Source: Candidatus Leptovillus affinis (GTDB lineage Bacteria; Chloroflexota; Anaerolineae; Promineifilales; Promineifilaceae). From it: DNA of 64,000 nt. The notes beneath the pieces were generated by a model. That model saw nothing but the letters and a program-made list of their open reading frames with translations. It ran no database searches and was not told the DNA's origin. Positions 1 to 9,334 of the stretch are shown here, one piece after another. Where the stretch lies: the NCBI GenBank assembly GCA_016705235.1, contig JADIYP010000006.1, positions 992,001 through 1,056,000 of the forward strand. Direction: 5' to 3'. The position numbers and the translations under genes were made by a program. How positions within the stretch are numbered: the first letter of the stretch is position 1; every line of letters begins with the position of its first letter.

Positions 1-2
1 TC

Positions 3-335
3 ACCATCGCCACGTGGTGGCAGGCAAAACGGCCGTTAGCCGACGCAGTGTTGTTTACTCAGGTGATGGGGCCAGACGGCCGTCCCATCGCCCAGGCCGA
101 CCGGCTGGATGTACCCGGCGAAAGCTGGCAGGCTGGCGACCAGTTCATTCAACTGCACCAATTGACGCTGCCGGAGGCAACGGCCGTAGGCCAATACGCC
201 ATCATCATCGGCCTGTACACCTGCCCGGCAGGCTGCCCGCAGACGCAAGCGCCGCAGCGGCTGCCCATCCTTAGTCCCGCCGGCTTACCCGCCGATTATC
301 TGCCGCTGACCGAATTGAGTGTAACCACGCCATGA
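3..335 (+). CDS. C-terminal fragment of a GT-C/GT39-like membrane protein (5' end outside window)
   Basis: The reading frame is open from the first bases, so this is the 3' end of a gene that starts upstream; an internal Met codon lies at 48. The visible 110 residues contain a beta-sandwich-like segment (FTQVMGPDGRPIAQADRL, then PGDQF-like GESWQAGDQFIQLHQLTL) that closely resembles the C-terminus of the next gene. No transmembrane part is visible. Its stop overlaps the next start by ATGA at 332-335, so the two are translationally coupled. I infer a paralogous polyprenyl-phosphate-sugar-dependent glycosyltransferase-like membrane protein; the catalytic end cannot be seen. Confidence 0.7.
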   Translation, partial: TIATWWQAKRPLADAVLFTQVMGPDGRPIAQADRLDVPGESWQAGDQFIQLHQLTLPEATAVGQYAIIIGLYTCPAGCPQTQAPQRLPILSPAGLPADYLPLTELSVTTP

Positions 336-2383
336 ACCAAACCCGCATCCCCTATGAACGCTGGCTGATTCTGGCCATCACGCTGCTGGCCTTTGGCCTG
401 CGTGTCTGGCGGCTGGACACCACGCCACCCGGCTGGCGCGACGATGAATTGATCAATTCACAGGTCATTTCCCAACATGTGTTGGATGGCGATTGGGCCG
501 TCTATTTTGCCGACGCTTCCGGCCACGAAGCGCTCTATCACACACTCAACGCCGGGATGTTGGCCTTGTTTGGCCCGACCGTGTGGGGCATTCGTTTTCT
601 TTCCGTGCTGATGGGCACGCTGACCGTCCCCCTGACTTATCTGCTGGGGCGTAAACTGTTTGGCCCGACGGTCGGTCTGGTGGCGGCGGCGGCACTGGCT
701 ATGAGCTTTTGGTCGTTGATGTATTCGCGCATTGGACTACGGCACGTTTCCCTGCCGCCATCAGTGCTGGCGGCGTTTTATTTTTTCTGGCGCGGGCTAT
801 CGCGCAAAACGTGGCCAGCGGAGATTCGCGCCTGGCGCGAATGGTTAGCGCCACAATCGGCCATGTTTAATTATTTATTGACGGCCGTTTTCCTCGCTGT
901 TGGCTTCTACACTTACTTCGCCGCGCGGGGAGTGCCCGCGATTCTTTTAGCCTTTATGATTTACCTCGCCTTGTTCGCCTGGCCCATGTTCCGGCGGCAT
1001 TGGCCGGGATTTTTGCTGCTGCTGACAGCCGCTTTCGGTCTGGCGCTGCCGCTCATTCTTACATTGCAGCGGCAGCCGGAATCGGAAGCGCGGGTGGCGG
1101 AATTGGCCGTGCCGTTGGTTGAGGCGCGAGTGGGCAATTTTGCCCCGCTGCTGGACCATGTTATCACCACCCTGAGCATGTTCCACCGCACCGGCGATGG
1201 CGAATGGCTCTATAACATCCCCAACCGCCCCGTTTTTGGCCCGCTGGGCGCGGTGTTCTTTTGGGTGGGCGTGGTGCTGGCAATCTGGTACGCGCTGCAA
1301 CCGGCGGCGCAATGGCTCGGCGCGCTGCGGCGGCGCAGCCCACGCCCGGACGCCAGACCGATCCATCTGGCCAGCGCCTTTTTGCTGCTGTGGTGGCTGG
1401 CGGGCATTGCGCCCGGCTTTATTAGCGTGCCGCCGGCCAGTTTGGGACACGCGATTGTGGCCTTACCGGCCGTTTTTATGTTAACCGCTCTGCCGGTGGG
1501 CTGGGTAATGGGCGCTTCCCAAACACGGTCAGCCGCAAACCGGTCGGTTCCGGCGGTTGGCGCGCGCGCCCTGGCTGTTGCCCTGGGCGTGCTGCTGCTG
1601 GGCAGCATCGGCTGGCGGGATGGACAGGATTATTTTGTCAATTGGCCGCTGCGCGGAATGGTGCGCTTTCTGTACCGGGCTGACATTCATGAAACGGCCG
1701 TTCACCTGAATGCCCACCCCGACATCATCGACATCGGGCTGACCGGTCTGCTGGCCGGACCGTGGGACCAACTGGCGCTGGCGAATGATTTGCGCACGGC
1801 CGTGCAGCCCCGCTGGTATAATTCGGATCGAGCAATTTTGCTCCATCCCGACCTGGTGCTGGCGGACTGGCCGCAAAAACCGCAGTTTTTGCCGGAAGCG
1901 TACACACCGCTGGCTGAACGGCCGTCAATCGGCGCTTATCACTTTTACCAGATCGATTATGAGATACCAGTCGGCGAGCGGGTGTGTTTTGAAAATGGGC
2001 TGTGTTTGGAAACGGCCGTTTATGACCCCATCACCCAGCGCCTCACGCTGTTCTGGCAGGTAAGCCGGCCCCTGGATTTGCCGCCCAGAACGTTGATCAG
2101 CAATCCGCCGCCGCCGGGCGTGTATGCCGGACCGCGCTTGAGCCTGTTTGCGCACCTTTTGGACAGCGACGGCGCTCTGCTGGCCGGTGACGACGGTTTG
2201 TGGGTGGACATGTATTCGTTGCAGCCAGGGGATCAGTTCGCCCAATTCCACCAATTAACCGCCCCAGCAGGCAGCGTTGCAACGGCCGTTGCCTTTGGCC
2301 TGTATGATCCGATGACCGGCGCGCGCATTTTGACGCTAGACGGCCGTGACAGCGTGACAATTCCGGCGGCGCAAGGCAATTAG
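332..2383 (+). CDS. GT39/ArnT-like integral membrane glycosyltransferase
   Basis: The 683-residue protein starts with a membrane helix (about 11-26), then has an acidic DDE motif (Asp37-Asp38-Glu39) in the first extracytoplasmic loop, the place where GT-C enzymes carry their catalytic Asp/Glu. About ten further hydrophobic helices follow to about residue 430. The last 200 residues are soluble and form a beta-sandwich like that of the preceding gene. GT39 and related families transfer sugars from polyprenyl phosphate to proteins or lipids outside the membrane. The acceptor cannot be read from sequence. The start overlaps the upstream stop (ATGA), and the next gene follows after 7 bp, so the three probably form an operon. 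Confidence 0.75.
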   Translation: MNQTRIPYERWLILAITLLAFGLRVWRLDTTPPGWRDDELINSQVISQHVLDGDWAVYFADASGHEALYHTLNAGMLALFGPTVWGIRFLSVLMGTLTVPLTYLLGRKLFGPTVGLVAAAALAMSFWSLMYSRIGLRHVSLPPSVLAAFYFFWRGLSRKTWPAEIRAWREWLAPQSAMFNYLLTAVFLAVGFYTYFAARGVPAILLAFMIYLALFAWPMFRRHWPGFLLLLTAAFGLALPLILTLQRQPESEARVAELAVPLVEARVGNFAPLLDHVITTLSMFHRTGDGEWLYNIPNRPVFGPLGAVFFWVGVVLAIWYALQPAAQWLGALRRRSPRPDARPIHLASAFLLLWWLAGIAPGFISVPPASLGHAIVALPAVFMLTALPVGWVMGASQTRSAANRSVPAVGARALAVALGVLLLGSIGWRDGQDYFVNWPLRGMVRFLYRADIHETAVHLNAHPDIIDIGLTGLLAGPWDQLALANDLRTAVQPRWYNSDRAILLHPDLVLADWPQKPQFLPEAYTPLAERPSIGAYHFYQIDYEIPVGERVCFENGLCLETAVYDPITQRLTLFWQVSRPLDLPPRTLISNPPPPGVYAGPRLSLFAHLLDSDGALLAGDDGLWVDMYSLQPGDQFAQFHQLTAPAGSVATAVAFGLYDPMTGARILTLDGRDSVTIPAAQGN

Positions 2384-2390
2384 GCAAAAA

Positions 2391-4676
2391 ATGATGCGTG
2401 CTGCCAAGGCTGAAACGCGCCGCGCATCGGATGGAGATTTGAGATTGGCGAATGAAGAAGCAACGACCTGGAGCCGGCGGGCAATGGCCCTGGTGGTGGT
2501 CGTGTTTTTAGGGCTGGCCCTGGCCGCCAGCATCATCAATCCGCTGCATGAAGCGACGGATGAACTGCGCCATTACCGCTTTGTGCGGACAATTGCCCAG
2601 GAGCATACCTTGCCGGTGCAAGGCGCGATGGGCTGCAGCGCGCAAGGCCATCACCCACCGCTGTTTTATGCAGCGGCGGCGCTGGCTACCGGCTGGATCG
2701 ATACGGGGCAGGAAATTTGTTATGACCCGCCGCATAACCCGTTTTGGGCATACCGGTATTGGGAAGTGGGCCGCGACAACAAAAATCAATACCTGCACTA
2801 CACGGCCGTGGAGAATTTTCCCTGGCATGGCGCAGCCCTGGCCGCCCACCTGACCCGGTTGGTAAACAGCCTGTTCGGAGCGCTGACGGTCTGGTTGACC
2901 TATTTGATTGGGCTGGCGATATGGCCGAAACGGCCGTTTCTGGCCGTCGCCGGAGCCGCGTTTGTGGCTTTCAACCCCATGTTTGTCTACATGTCCGGAG
3001 CCATCAACAACGATGTGGTAGCCGCGATGAGCGGCGCGGCGGTGACTTTGGCCTGCGTGCGTCTGGTGCAAGACCCACGCGGCCTGAGCCTGCGCTGGGG
3101 GCTAATTTTTGGCGCGCTGTTCAGTCTGGCGCTGATGAGCAAATTCAACCTGGCGGCCATCGCCCTGCTGATTGCCGCAGCTATGACCTGGACAGCCTGG
3201 CGGAAAAAGCAGTGGGGCGAATGGTTGAAGGCCGTATTGGTCATTGGGGGCGTAACGGCCGTGCTCACCGGCTGGTGGTTTGTGCGTAATCAACTTTTGT
3301 ACGGCGAGCCGACCGGCGTGGAAGAACTGACGCAATTGTGGGGCGTGCGCGACCCGTCGCAAAGTTTCTGGCTGGCAGTGTCGGAACTGGATTATGCCTG
3401 GACAAGTTTGTGGGGGCGCTTTGGCTATGGCCAGATTCCGCTGCCCCAGGCGATGTATGCCGGACTGGGCTGGCTGGCGGCGCTGGCAATGGGCGGGTAT
3501 GCGCTGCCTTTTATGCGCCGGACAACAGGCGAACTGCGGGAAACGGCCGTGCCGCTGCTGCTTCTAGCGCTGAATGTGCTGCTCTTTTTTGGCGTCCTCT
3601 TCAATTATTTGCTCATCAGCCCGGCCGGGCCGATGGGCCGCTTCTTTTTTCCGGCGCTGCCGGCGCTGTCGATTTTGCTGATGTATGGATTGAGCCATTA
3701 TGCGGCGTTGGGGAAACGGCCGTGGTGTTCCGATGCCTGCCTGGCGGGTATTTTGCATGGCGGCATGGCCCTGATGACCGTCATCGCCTTCTGGGGCTAT
3801 TTGCGTCCGGCATATGCGCCGCCGCCCAGCTTCGCCGCCGACGCGGCGCTGCCCAATCCGGTGAACGCCCAATTTGACACGTTAATCAACTTGCGCGGGT
3901 ATGAAATTCGGCAAACGGCCGTGCAGCCCGGCGGCGCCATCGACATCGACCTATATTGGGAAGTGACCGGCAAACCACCCGGCGATTATCTGCTGTTTGT
4001 CCATCTCATCAGCGAAAATGGGGTGATGGTGGCCCAACGGGACACCCACCCTGGTTTGGGCAATTTTCCCAGCAGTAATTGGGAACCCGGCGACCGGTTT
4101 GTAGAATCGATTCGCCTGATGGTTCCGGAGGCGGCTTATGCGCCGGATACGGCCGTGCTCAGTGTGGGCTATTACGTCCCCGGAGCTTACCGGCTGGGAA
4201 TCACCGACGCCGACGGCGCTGGTTTGGGCGACTCACTGGCCTTAGGGCAGGTGGCCATCAGCCCAATTCCCGGTAAGTATCCAAACGCCCAGGAGCAAAA
4301 CTTCAACAATCGTCTGCGTTTGCGCGGTTACGAATACAACGCCCAGCTCTTTGCGCCGGGCGATGTGCTGGCGGTAACGCTCTATTGGGAACCATTGTCG
4401 GCCAATTCAGCCGATCTGCTGGCGCGGATTAGCGTCGTAGACGAAGCTGGCAAGGAAGTGGCCTTCCAGGAAAACTTGCTGCCGCCCGATTGGGCTTTGG
4501 ATTCGGTGAATCCGGACGCCCACTTGCTGGTTTTGGGCGAGGGATTAGCGCCAGGGGTGTACGGCATTCGCGTTTCCTTAATGGACGTTGTTAGCCAGGA
4601 GCGGCAAACTATTGTTGGGGCAGATGGACATCAGATAGATGATCACTTATCATTAGCAAACATTCGAATTCGTTGA
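2391..4676 (+). CDS. GT-C-like polytopic membrane protein with two C-terminal beta-sandwich repeats
   Basis: The 761-residue protein has a first helix at about 31-50 followed by PLHEATDELRHYRF (Glu54, Asp57, Glu58), the acidic first-loop motif seen in GT-C and DUF2142-type proteins. HHPPLFY follows, then about ten membrane helices up to residue 465. The region from about 490 to 761 holds two related beta-rich units, each with LRGYE and DLYWE or TLYWEP motifs. I see no canonical ribosome binding site and the start may be either of two adjacent ATG codons. It probably acts with the upstream genes in assembling a cell-surface glycan; this is inference from context. Confidence 0.65.
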   Translation: MMRAAKAETRRASDGDLRLANEEATTWSRRAMALVVVVFLGLALAASIINPLHEATDELRHYRFVRTIAQEHTLPVQGAMGCSAQGHHPPLFYAAAALATGWIDTGQEICYDPPHNPFWAYRYWEVGRDNKNQYLHYTAVENFPWHGAALAAHLTRLVNSLFGALTVWLTYLIGLAIWPKRPFLAVAGAAFVAFNPMFVYMSGAINNDVVAAMSGAAVTLACVRLVQDPRGLSLRWGLIFGALFSLALMSKFNLAAIALLIAAAMTWTAWRKKQWGEWLKAVLVIGGVTAVLTGWWFVRNQLLYGEPTGVEELTQLWGVRDPSQSFWLAVSELDYAWTSLWGRFGYGQIPLPQAMYAGLGWLAALAMGGYALPFMRRTTGELRETAVPLLLLALNVLLFFGVLFNYLLISPAGPMGRFFFPALPALSILLMYGLSHYAALGKRPWCSDACLAGILHGGMALMTVIAFWGYLRPAYAPPPSFAADAALPNPVNAQFDTLINLRGYEIRQTAVQPGGAIDIDLYWEVTGKPPGDYLLFVHLISENGVMVAQRDTHPGLGNFPSSNWEPGDRFVESIRLMVPEAAYAPDTAVLSVGYYVPGAYRLGITDADGAGLGDSLALGQVAISPIPGKYPNAQEQNFNNRLRLRGYEYNAQLFAPGDVLAVTLYWEPLSANSADLLARISVVDEAGKEVAFQENLLPPDWALDSVNPDAHLLVLGEGLAPGVYGIRVSLMDVVSQERQTIVGADGHQIDDHLSLANIRIR

Positions 4677-4689
4677 GCGACACGTCGGG

Positions 4690-7600
4690 ATGAAACCTAC
4701 CGCTTACAAACGCATAGACCAGATACGAATAGGTGTAGTGGCAGTTATTTTGCTGGTGAGCGGCATCATGTTTATGGTGCTGCCTTTGTTAGCGCTGCGT
4801 TGGACACAAACACCGTATCCGGGCTTGTTGTTTGATCCGCATCTGGTGGTGAATAAGTCGGTAGCTCAGTTTGAACCGCTGACAACGGTAGAGCCGGCGA
4901 TCGCGTATCCGGATCGAGTGGTGATGGTAGACGGCCGTACCTTCTCCGACAACCGCTCCCTCCACGAATACCTCGCCACCCATCAACCCGGTGACATCCT
5001 CACCTTCACCTTCGATCAGCCGCCGCCTGATTCCGCAATTGACCGTACAACGCCTGAAACAGAACGAACCATCGACCTGGTCCTGTCCATCATGGACGAA
5101 ACCACTTTTTGGAACCAATTCTGGCTGCTTTATTTGGTGGGACTCATCATTTTGCTGCTTGGCACGCTCACCTTTTTGGCCCGGCCGGAAGCGGAGGCGG
5201 CGCAAGTCTTTGCCATTTTTGCCGTCAGCGTAGCCCTCATCATAGGCGGATTGTTTGACCAGATAACGACACAGATTTTCATTCGCGTTTGGACGTTGGC
5301 CCTGGCCGTGGCCGGCGGGTTTACCATGCTGCTGGCGTTTATCTTCCCCCATGAAGCCCGGCTTGTGGCCCAGCATCGTCGCTTGAAGTGGGTAGTCATT
5401 CTGCCTGGAATCGCGCTGGCTGTTTTGGGGCAGGTCTGGCTAAACCAGGGGCCGGACGCATGGGCCATTGCCCTGGCCTGGCGTTATGCCTATATCTGGA
5501 ACATCTTCTCGCTAACCGTGACCCTGGGATTGATGATTTACCGCAGTCTGGCATCCCCTTCTGCCCTGGTGCGGCAGCAGGCACGGATTATTTTGCTGGG
5601 AGCAGTCTTAGGTCTGATGCCCATCCTGGTGACGCTGGTATGGCTGGCGACCAGCCAGGGGTGGGAGAGGTTTAATCCTTCCATTTTTTTGCCGCCTGTG
5701 GTTATTTTCCCGCTGGCTATTGCGTATACCATTATTCGTTTTCGGCTGCTGGATGTTAACCGGATTGCTCGCCGCGGCCTGACGTATATTTTGATGGCGG
5801 CGATTTTAGTCGGCGCTTTTCTGTTGATTCTGAGCGGTCTGGCAATGGCTGTAGGCATCAACATTACGTTTAACAATCCTGTTGTTGTGGCTGTGTTTAT
5901 GCTGGCGGTGTTTATTTTGCACGAGCCGCTGCAAACGTGGCTGCAAAAATGGATAGACAGGCTGTTGTTTCAGAAGCCGGTAGAGTTTAGCGAGCTGCTG
6001 CGGCAGTATAATCGACGATTGACAACGGCCGTTGACGCCGATCAGGTCGCCCAATTGGTGGTGGAATACACCCAAATCGCCATACCCGTAACCAAACCAC
6101 AACTGTACCTGCCAGACAACAACCTCGGCGGCTATTGCAGCTATGCCGATACAGAAAATGGCATCATCACGACAGACTCACCGCTGGTGGCCTATATGCG
6201 GCACACCTCCGATGTGCTGGATCTGGCCGTGGAACGCGCCTGGCCGCCAGAATTACGCGAACACCCGGAAGACATTCACACGCAAAACGCGGCGATCATC
6301 GTGCCCTTAAATAACGGACAAGAATTGTTAGGCTGGCTGTCTCTGCCCGGCAAACACACCAACCAACCCTATTCCCAAAGCGAGCTAAACTTCCTCAGCG
6401 CCCTGGCCGATCAATCGCTGATCGGGTTAGAACGAACCAATGTGATGCGCCGGCTGGAAGCGCGGGTGGCGGAACAGGATCAGTTGAGCCAGTTTTCCCA
6501 GGCCCTAAATTTTACAATCGATCAGGACGTATTATTGGAGCTGGTGTTTACCAATTACCAACGCTTGCTGCGCATCGACAACTTTTTTATCGCCTTGATC
6601 GATCAGTACACCAAACACCTGTATGCGGCGTTTGTGGTAGAAGATGGAGAACGTTTGCCAGAGCGCGAAGGGCGGCACCACGTGGTGGACCTGGCCGAGA
6701 TCGAACACGTCATCAGCACCGGGCAAATGATGGACATTACAGACGAAGACGGCCGTGTCTGGTGGCTGGCCCCTCTCAATGCCGGCGCCGATACCCTGGG
6801 CGTACTCTACACATTTTTCGACGATGAAACCGTGATCCGCCCACGACAAAAACAACTATTCACCATCTTTGCCGACCGCACGGCCGTTGCCCTGGACCGC
6901 CTACAAACCCGCCAAGAACTGGCAAACCGCGCCCAACAACTCGAAATCATCAACAAAGTCACCCTGCTTCTCGCCTCCACCCTGGAATTAGAACCCCTGC
7001 TCAATCTAATTTTGGATAAAGCGATGGAACTGCTAGACACCGAAGCCGGAACCTTCATGATGACTATCGAAGACACCGGCGAATTGGAATTCCGCGTGGT
7101 ACGGGGTCCAGCCAGCGACGAATTACTGGGCAAACGCCTGACCATCGGCACCGGACTCGCCGGCACAGCCGCCCAAACCGGCCGTCCCATCCGCCAAAAT
7201 CGCGTCCAGGATGACAAACGTTGGTTTGGCGACCTTAGCCAACACGCCAAATTCGTCAGCGAATCGATCCTGACAGTGCCCCTGCTGCGCGGCAGCGCGG
7301 TACTGGGCGTCGTTCAGGTCATCAACAAAAAGAACGGCGCGCCCTTCGACGAAGAAGACGAAACCTTGCTGGCGTCCTTTGCCGGCCAGGCCGTCGTCGC
7401 TCTGGAAAATGCTCGCCTGATGGAACAAACCGACCAGGCCCTTCAGGAGCGGGTTAGCGAACTGTTTATGTTGCAGCAGCTCGACAGAGATTTGAACACA
7501 ACCCTGGACCTGGAACACGTCTTAAACCTCACGCTGGATTGGGCCTTAAGAGTCAGCGACGGCACGGCCGCCAGCATCATTTTGACCGATGACAACAACA

Positions 7601-8673
7601 AACCCTACCTCCAGGCCCATCGCGGCTATGACGAATCATTTTCGCTGGAACCCGTTAACGGAACATTTGCCGATGATGGCCTGATCGGTCATGTGTTGGC
7701 CACCGGCGAACCGCACGTAACGGGCAATGTACACGCAGAACCCAATTTTGTGGCTCACGCTTACGACACGCTTTCGCAAATCACCTTGCCCATCATTCAC
7801 CAGCAAAAGTTGATTGGGGTAGCGGCGATTGAGAGCAGCGAATTAAATACCTTTAACAATGGGCAAATGGAAACGGCCGTACGCCTGACCAATCACGCGG
7901 CCGTCGCCATCGCCAACGCCTTGCTCTACCAACAAGTCAAAGCCGCCAACCAGGCCAAATCAGAATTTGTGTCGATGGTGTCCCACGAATTAAAAACACC
8001 CATGACCTCCATGCGCGGCTACACCGATCTGCTGCTCTCCGGCATGACCGGCGACCTGACAACCCAGCAGCGCGGCTTTCTGGAAACCATCGCCGCCAAT
8101 ATCCGCCGCATGAGCCAGCAAATTCAAGACCTTACCGACATCTCGCGCATTGAAACAGGCCAACTGCACGTCGACCTGGCGCCGACGGCTTTCACCAGCA
8201 TCCTCAGCGAAACCTTGCAAACCGTGCGCGGACCGTGCGACGCCAAAGGAATTGAACTCCATCTAGGTTTACCCACCGAGCTGCCCATGATCATGGCCGA
8301 CAAAGAACGGTTGGTGCAGGTGCTAACCAATCTCATCAGCAACGCCACGAAGTATTCGCCGCCGGACACTCATATTTATGTCAATATCAGTCAAGATCAC
8401 ATGGCGCTGGAGAAGGGAAACGGCCGTATCACCCCAGTCGTTGTGTGCGCCGTTCAAGATAATGGCTACGGCATCTCCCCGGAAGACCAAAAACGCCTCT
8501 TCACCAAATTCTTCCGCGCCGACGATCCCAATATCCGCAAGGCTACCGGCACCGGCCTCGGCCTCTCAATTACCAAAGGGATTGTCGAGCTGCACGGCGG
8601 CAAAATCTGGGTGCAAAGCGACACTGGGCAGGGAACCACCTTCACCTTTGTAATTCCCCAGATGCCAGAATAA
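4690..8673 (+). CDS. Large membrane-bound multi-GAF sensor histidine kinase
   Basis: The 1327-residue protein has one N-terminal helix (about 13-33), an extracytoplasmic region of about 100 residues, and roughly eight membrane helices between 145 and 420. Four GAF-like segments follow (about 435-590, 600-740, 750-910, 920-1080). The kinase core has the phospho-acceptor His at about 1099 in VSHELKTPM, the N box with Asn about 1218, and DNGYG and GTGLGL glycine boxes. All catalytic motifs look intact. No response regulator is adjacent, so the partner is elsewhere. The gene sits 13 bp after the previous stop. GAF domains usually sense small ligands or redox/light signals; the signal here is unknown. 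Confidence 0.9.
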   Translation: MKPTAYKRIDQIRIGVVAVILLVSGIMFMVLPLLALRWTQTPYPGLLFDPHLVVNKSVAQFEPLTTVEPAIAYPDRVVMVDGRTFSDNRSLHEYLATHQPGDILTFTFDQPPPDSAIDRTTPETERTIDLVLSIMDETTFWNQFWLLYLVGLIILLLGTLTFLARPEAEAAQVFAIFAVSVALIIGGLFDQITTQIFIRVWTLALAVAGGFTMLLAFIFPHEARLVAQHRRLKWVVILPGIALAVLGQVWLNQGPDAWAIALAWRYAYIWNIFSLTVTLGLMIYRSLASPSALVRQQARIILLGAVLGLMPILVTLVWLATSQGWERFNPSIFLPPVVIFPLAIAYTIIRFRLLDVNRIARRGLTYILMAAILVGAFLLILSGLAMAVGINITFNNPVVVAVFMLAVFILHEPLQTWLQKWIDRLLFQKPVEFSELLRQYNRRLTTAVDADQVAQLVVEYTQIAIPVTKPQLYLPDNNLGGYCSYADTENGIITTDSPLVAYMRHTSDVLDLAVERAWPPELREHPEDIHTQNAAIIVPLNNGQELLGWLSLPGKHTNQPYSQSELNFLSALADQSLIGLERTNVMRRLEARVAEQDQLSQFSQALNFTIDQDVLLELVFTNYQRLLRIDNFFIALIDQYTKHLYAAFVVEDGERLPEREGRHHVVDLAEIEHVISTGQMMDITDEDGRVWWLAPLNAGADTLGVLYTFFDDETVIRPRQKQLFTIFADRTAVALDRLQTRQELANRAQQLEIINKVTLLLASTLELEPLLNLILDKAMELLDTEAGTFMMTIEDTGELEFRVVRGPASDELLGKRLTIGTGLAGTAAQTGRPIRQNRVQDDKRWFGDLSQHAKFVSESILTVPLLRGSAVLGVVQVINKKNGAPFDEEDETLLASFAGQAVVALENARLMEQTDQALQERVSELFMLQQLDRDLNTTLDLEHVLNLTLDWALRVSDGTAASIILTDDNNKPYLQAHRGYDESFSLEPVNGTFADDGLIGHVLATGEPHVTGNVHAEPNFVAHAYDTLSQITLPIIHQQKLIGVAAIESSELNTFNNGQMETAVRLTNHAAVAIANALLYQQVKAANQAKSEFVSMVSHELKTPMTSMRGYTDLLLSGMTGDLTTQQRGFLETIAANIRRMSQQIQDLTDISRIETGQLHVDLAPTAFTSILSETLQTVRGPCDAKGIELHLGLPTELPMIMADKERLVQVLTNLISNATKYSPPDTHIYVNISQDHMALEKGNGRITPVVVCAVQDNGYGISPEDQKRLFTKFFRADDPNIRKATGTGLGLSITKGIVELHGGKIWVQSDTGQGTTFTFVIPQMPE

Positions 8674-8715
8674 GACGAAAAACGGCCGTCGTTGGGGAAT
8701 AGTAGGTTTCAGACA

Positions 8716-8743
8716 TTGACACAGAAAGGTTGTCAGTTATACT
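8716..8743 (+). promoter_or_regulatory. Sigma70-type promoter TTGACA-16-TATACT
   Basis: A consensus -35 box TTGACA (8716-8721) and a -10 box TATACT (8738-8743) are 16 bp apart. Transcription would start at about 8750-8751, directly at the ATG of the 17-codon ORF, giving a leaderless message that runs into the terminator at 8805. Confidence 0.7.
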
Positions 8744-8750
8744 TTTAGCC

Positions 8751-8804
8751 ATGAGGGAATACTTCACCAAGAACTCAGGCAAACAACCAACTAACCATTG
8801 TTGA
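8751..8804 (+). CDS. 17-codon ORF between a strong promoter and a terminator (possible leader peptide)
   Basis: ATG at 8751 lies 7 nt after the -10 box and the ORF (MREYFTKNSGKQPTNHC) stops with TGA immediately before an intrinsic terminator hairpin. There is no run of identical codons of the kind used in amino-acid attenuators. It may be a leader peptide that controls read-through to the SWIM gene 71 bp downstream, or simply part of a short noncoding RNA of about 85 nt. No homology is recognised. Confidence 0.35.
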   Translation: MREYFTKNSGKQPTNHC

Positions 8805-8834
8805 CGCACGCAATTTTGCGTGCGTTTTTGTTTT
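8805..8834 (+). terminator. Rho-independent terminator upstream of the SWIM gene
   Basis: The arms CGCACGCAA (8805-8813) and TTGCGTGCG (8816-8824) are perfect complements, followed by TTTTTGTTTT. It ends the short transcript from the promoter at 8716 and may work as an attenuator for the gene at 8875. Confidence 0.8.
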
Positions 8835-8874
8835 CCGACAGCAGTGACTAAATTGCAGAGAGGAGTAAAAAATT

Positions 8875-9123
8875 ATGGACTATGGGATGATCAGTAAAAT
8901 TGAGAAAGCCAAAATCTATGCCGAAGAACGCGAACGCATCCAATTCGAGTTTTTGCGGGTCAAGCTTCAGGGCGATAACAACCAGATTCCCCATGCAGTG
9001 GAATACAACAACGGCACCTGGCACTGTGACTGTGATTTCTTCGCCTCGCGTAATGTATGCAGCCACACAATGGCCATCGAGCGCATTTTGCATGATATGG
9101 TTAAGCTGGGAGAATCTGTCTAG
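8875..9123 (+). CDS. Small SWIM-type zinc-finger protein
   Basis: The 82-residue protein contains CDCDFFASRNVCSHTMAIER, matching the CxC...CxH pattern of SWIM zinc fingers, preceded by an HAVEYNNGTWHCDC strand region. A purine-rich GAGAGGAG ribosome binding site lies 10 nt upstream. Stand-alone SWIM proteins of this size occur in Chloroflexota and Cyanobacteria; SWIM domains are associated with DNA or protein binding, but no precise role can be assigned. A strong terminator follows 32 bp after the stop, so the gene is monocistronic. Confidence 0.8.
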   Translation: MDYGMISKIEKAKIYAEERERIQFEFLRVKLQGDNNQIPHAVEYNNGTWHCDCDFFASRNVCSHTMAIERILHDMVKLGESV

Positions 9124-9151
9124 TCGATTTTGCTGATTTTCACCACTTGGC

Positions 9152-9187
9152 AAAAACGCGCCCAATCTCGGATTGGGCGCGTTTTTT
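9152..9187 (+). terminator. Rho-independent terminator after the SWIM gene
   Basis: The 12-bp perfect stem ACGCGCCCAATC (9156-9167) / GATTGGGCGCGT (9171-9182), with a TCG loop, is flanked by an A-tract and followed by TTTTTT. The A/T flanks could let it work in both directions, but no minus-strand gene enters here. Confidence 0.9.
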
Positions 9188-9334
9188 GTTATAATCGCCC
9201 TCTGGCAATGCAGCACAGAATTTAATCGGACGAGGTGTAGGGATGAACTGGCGAACCAGCAGCACAAAACAGATAGAAAATGAAGGTGGGAGAAACGGCC
9301 GTTACCCATCCACACCTCTCCCCCCCGCCACAAC

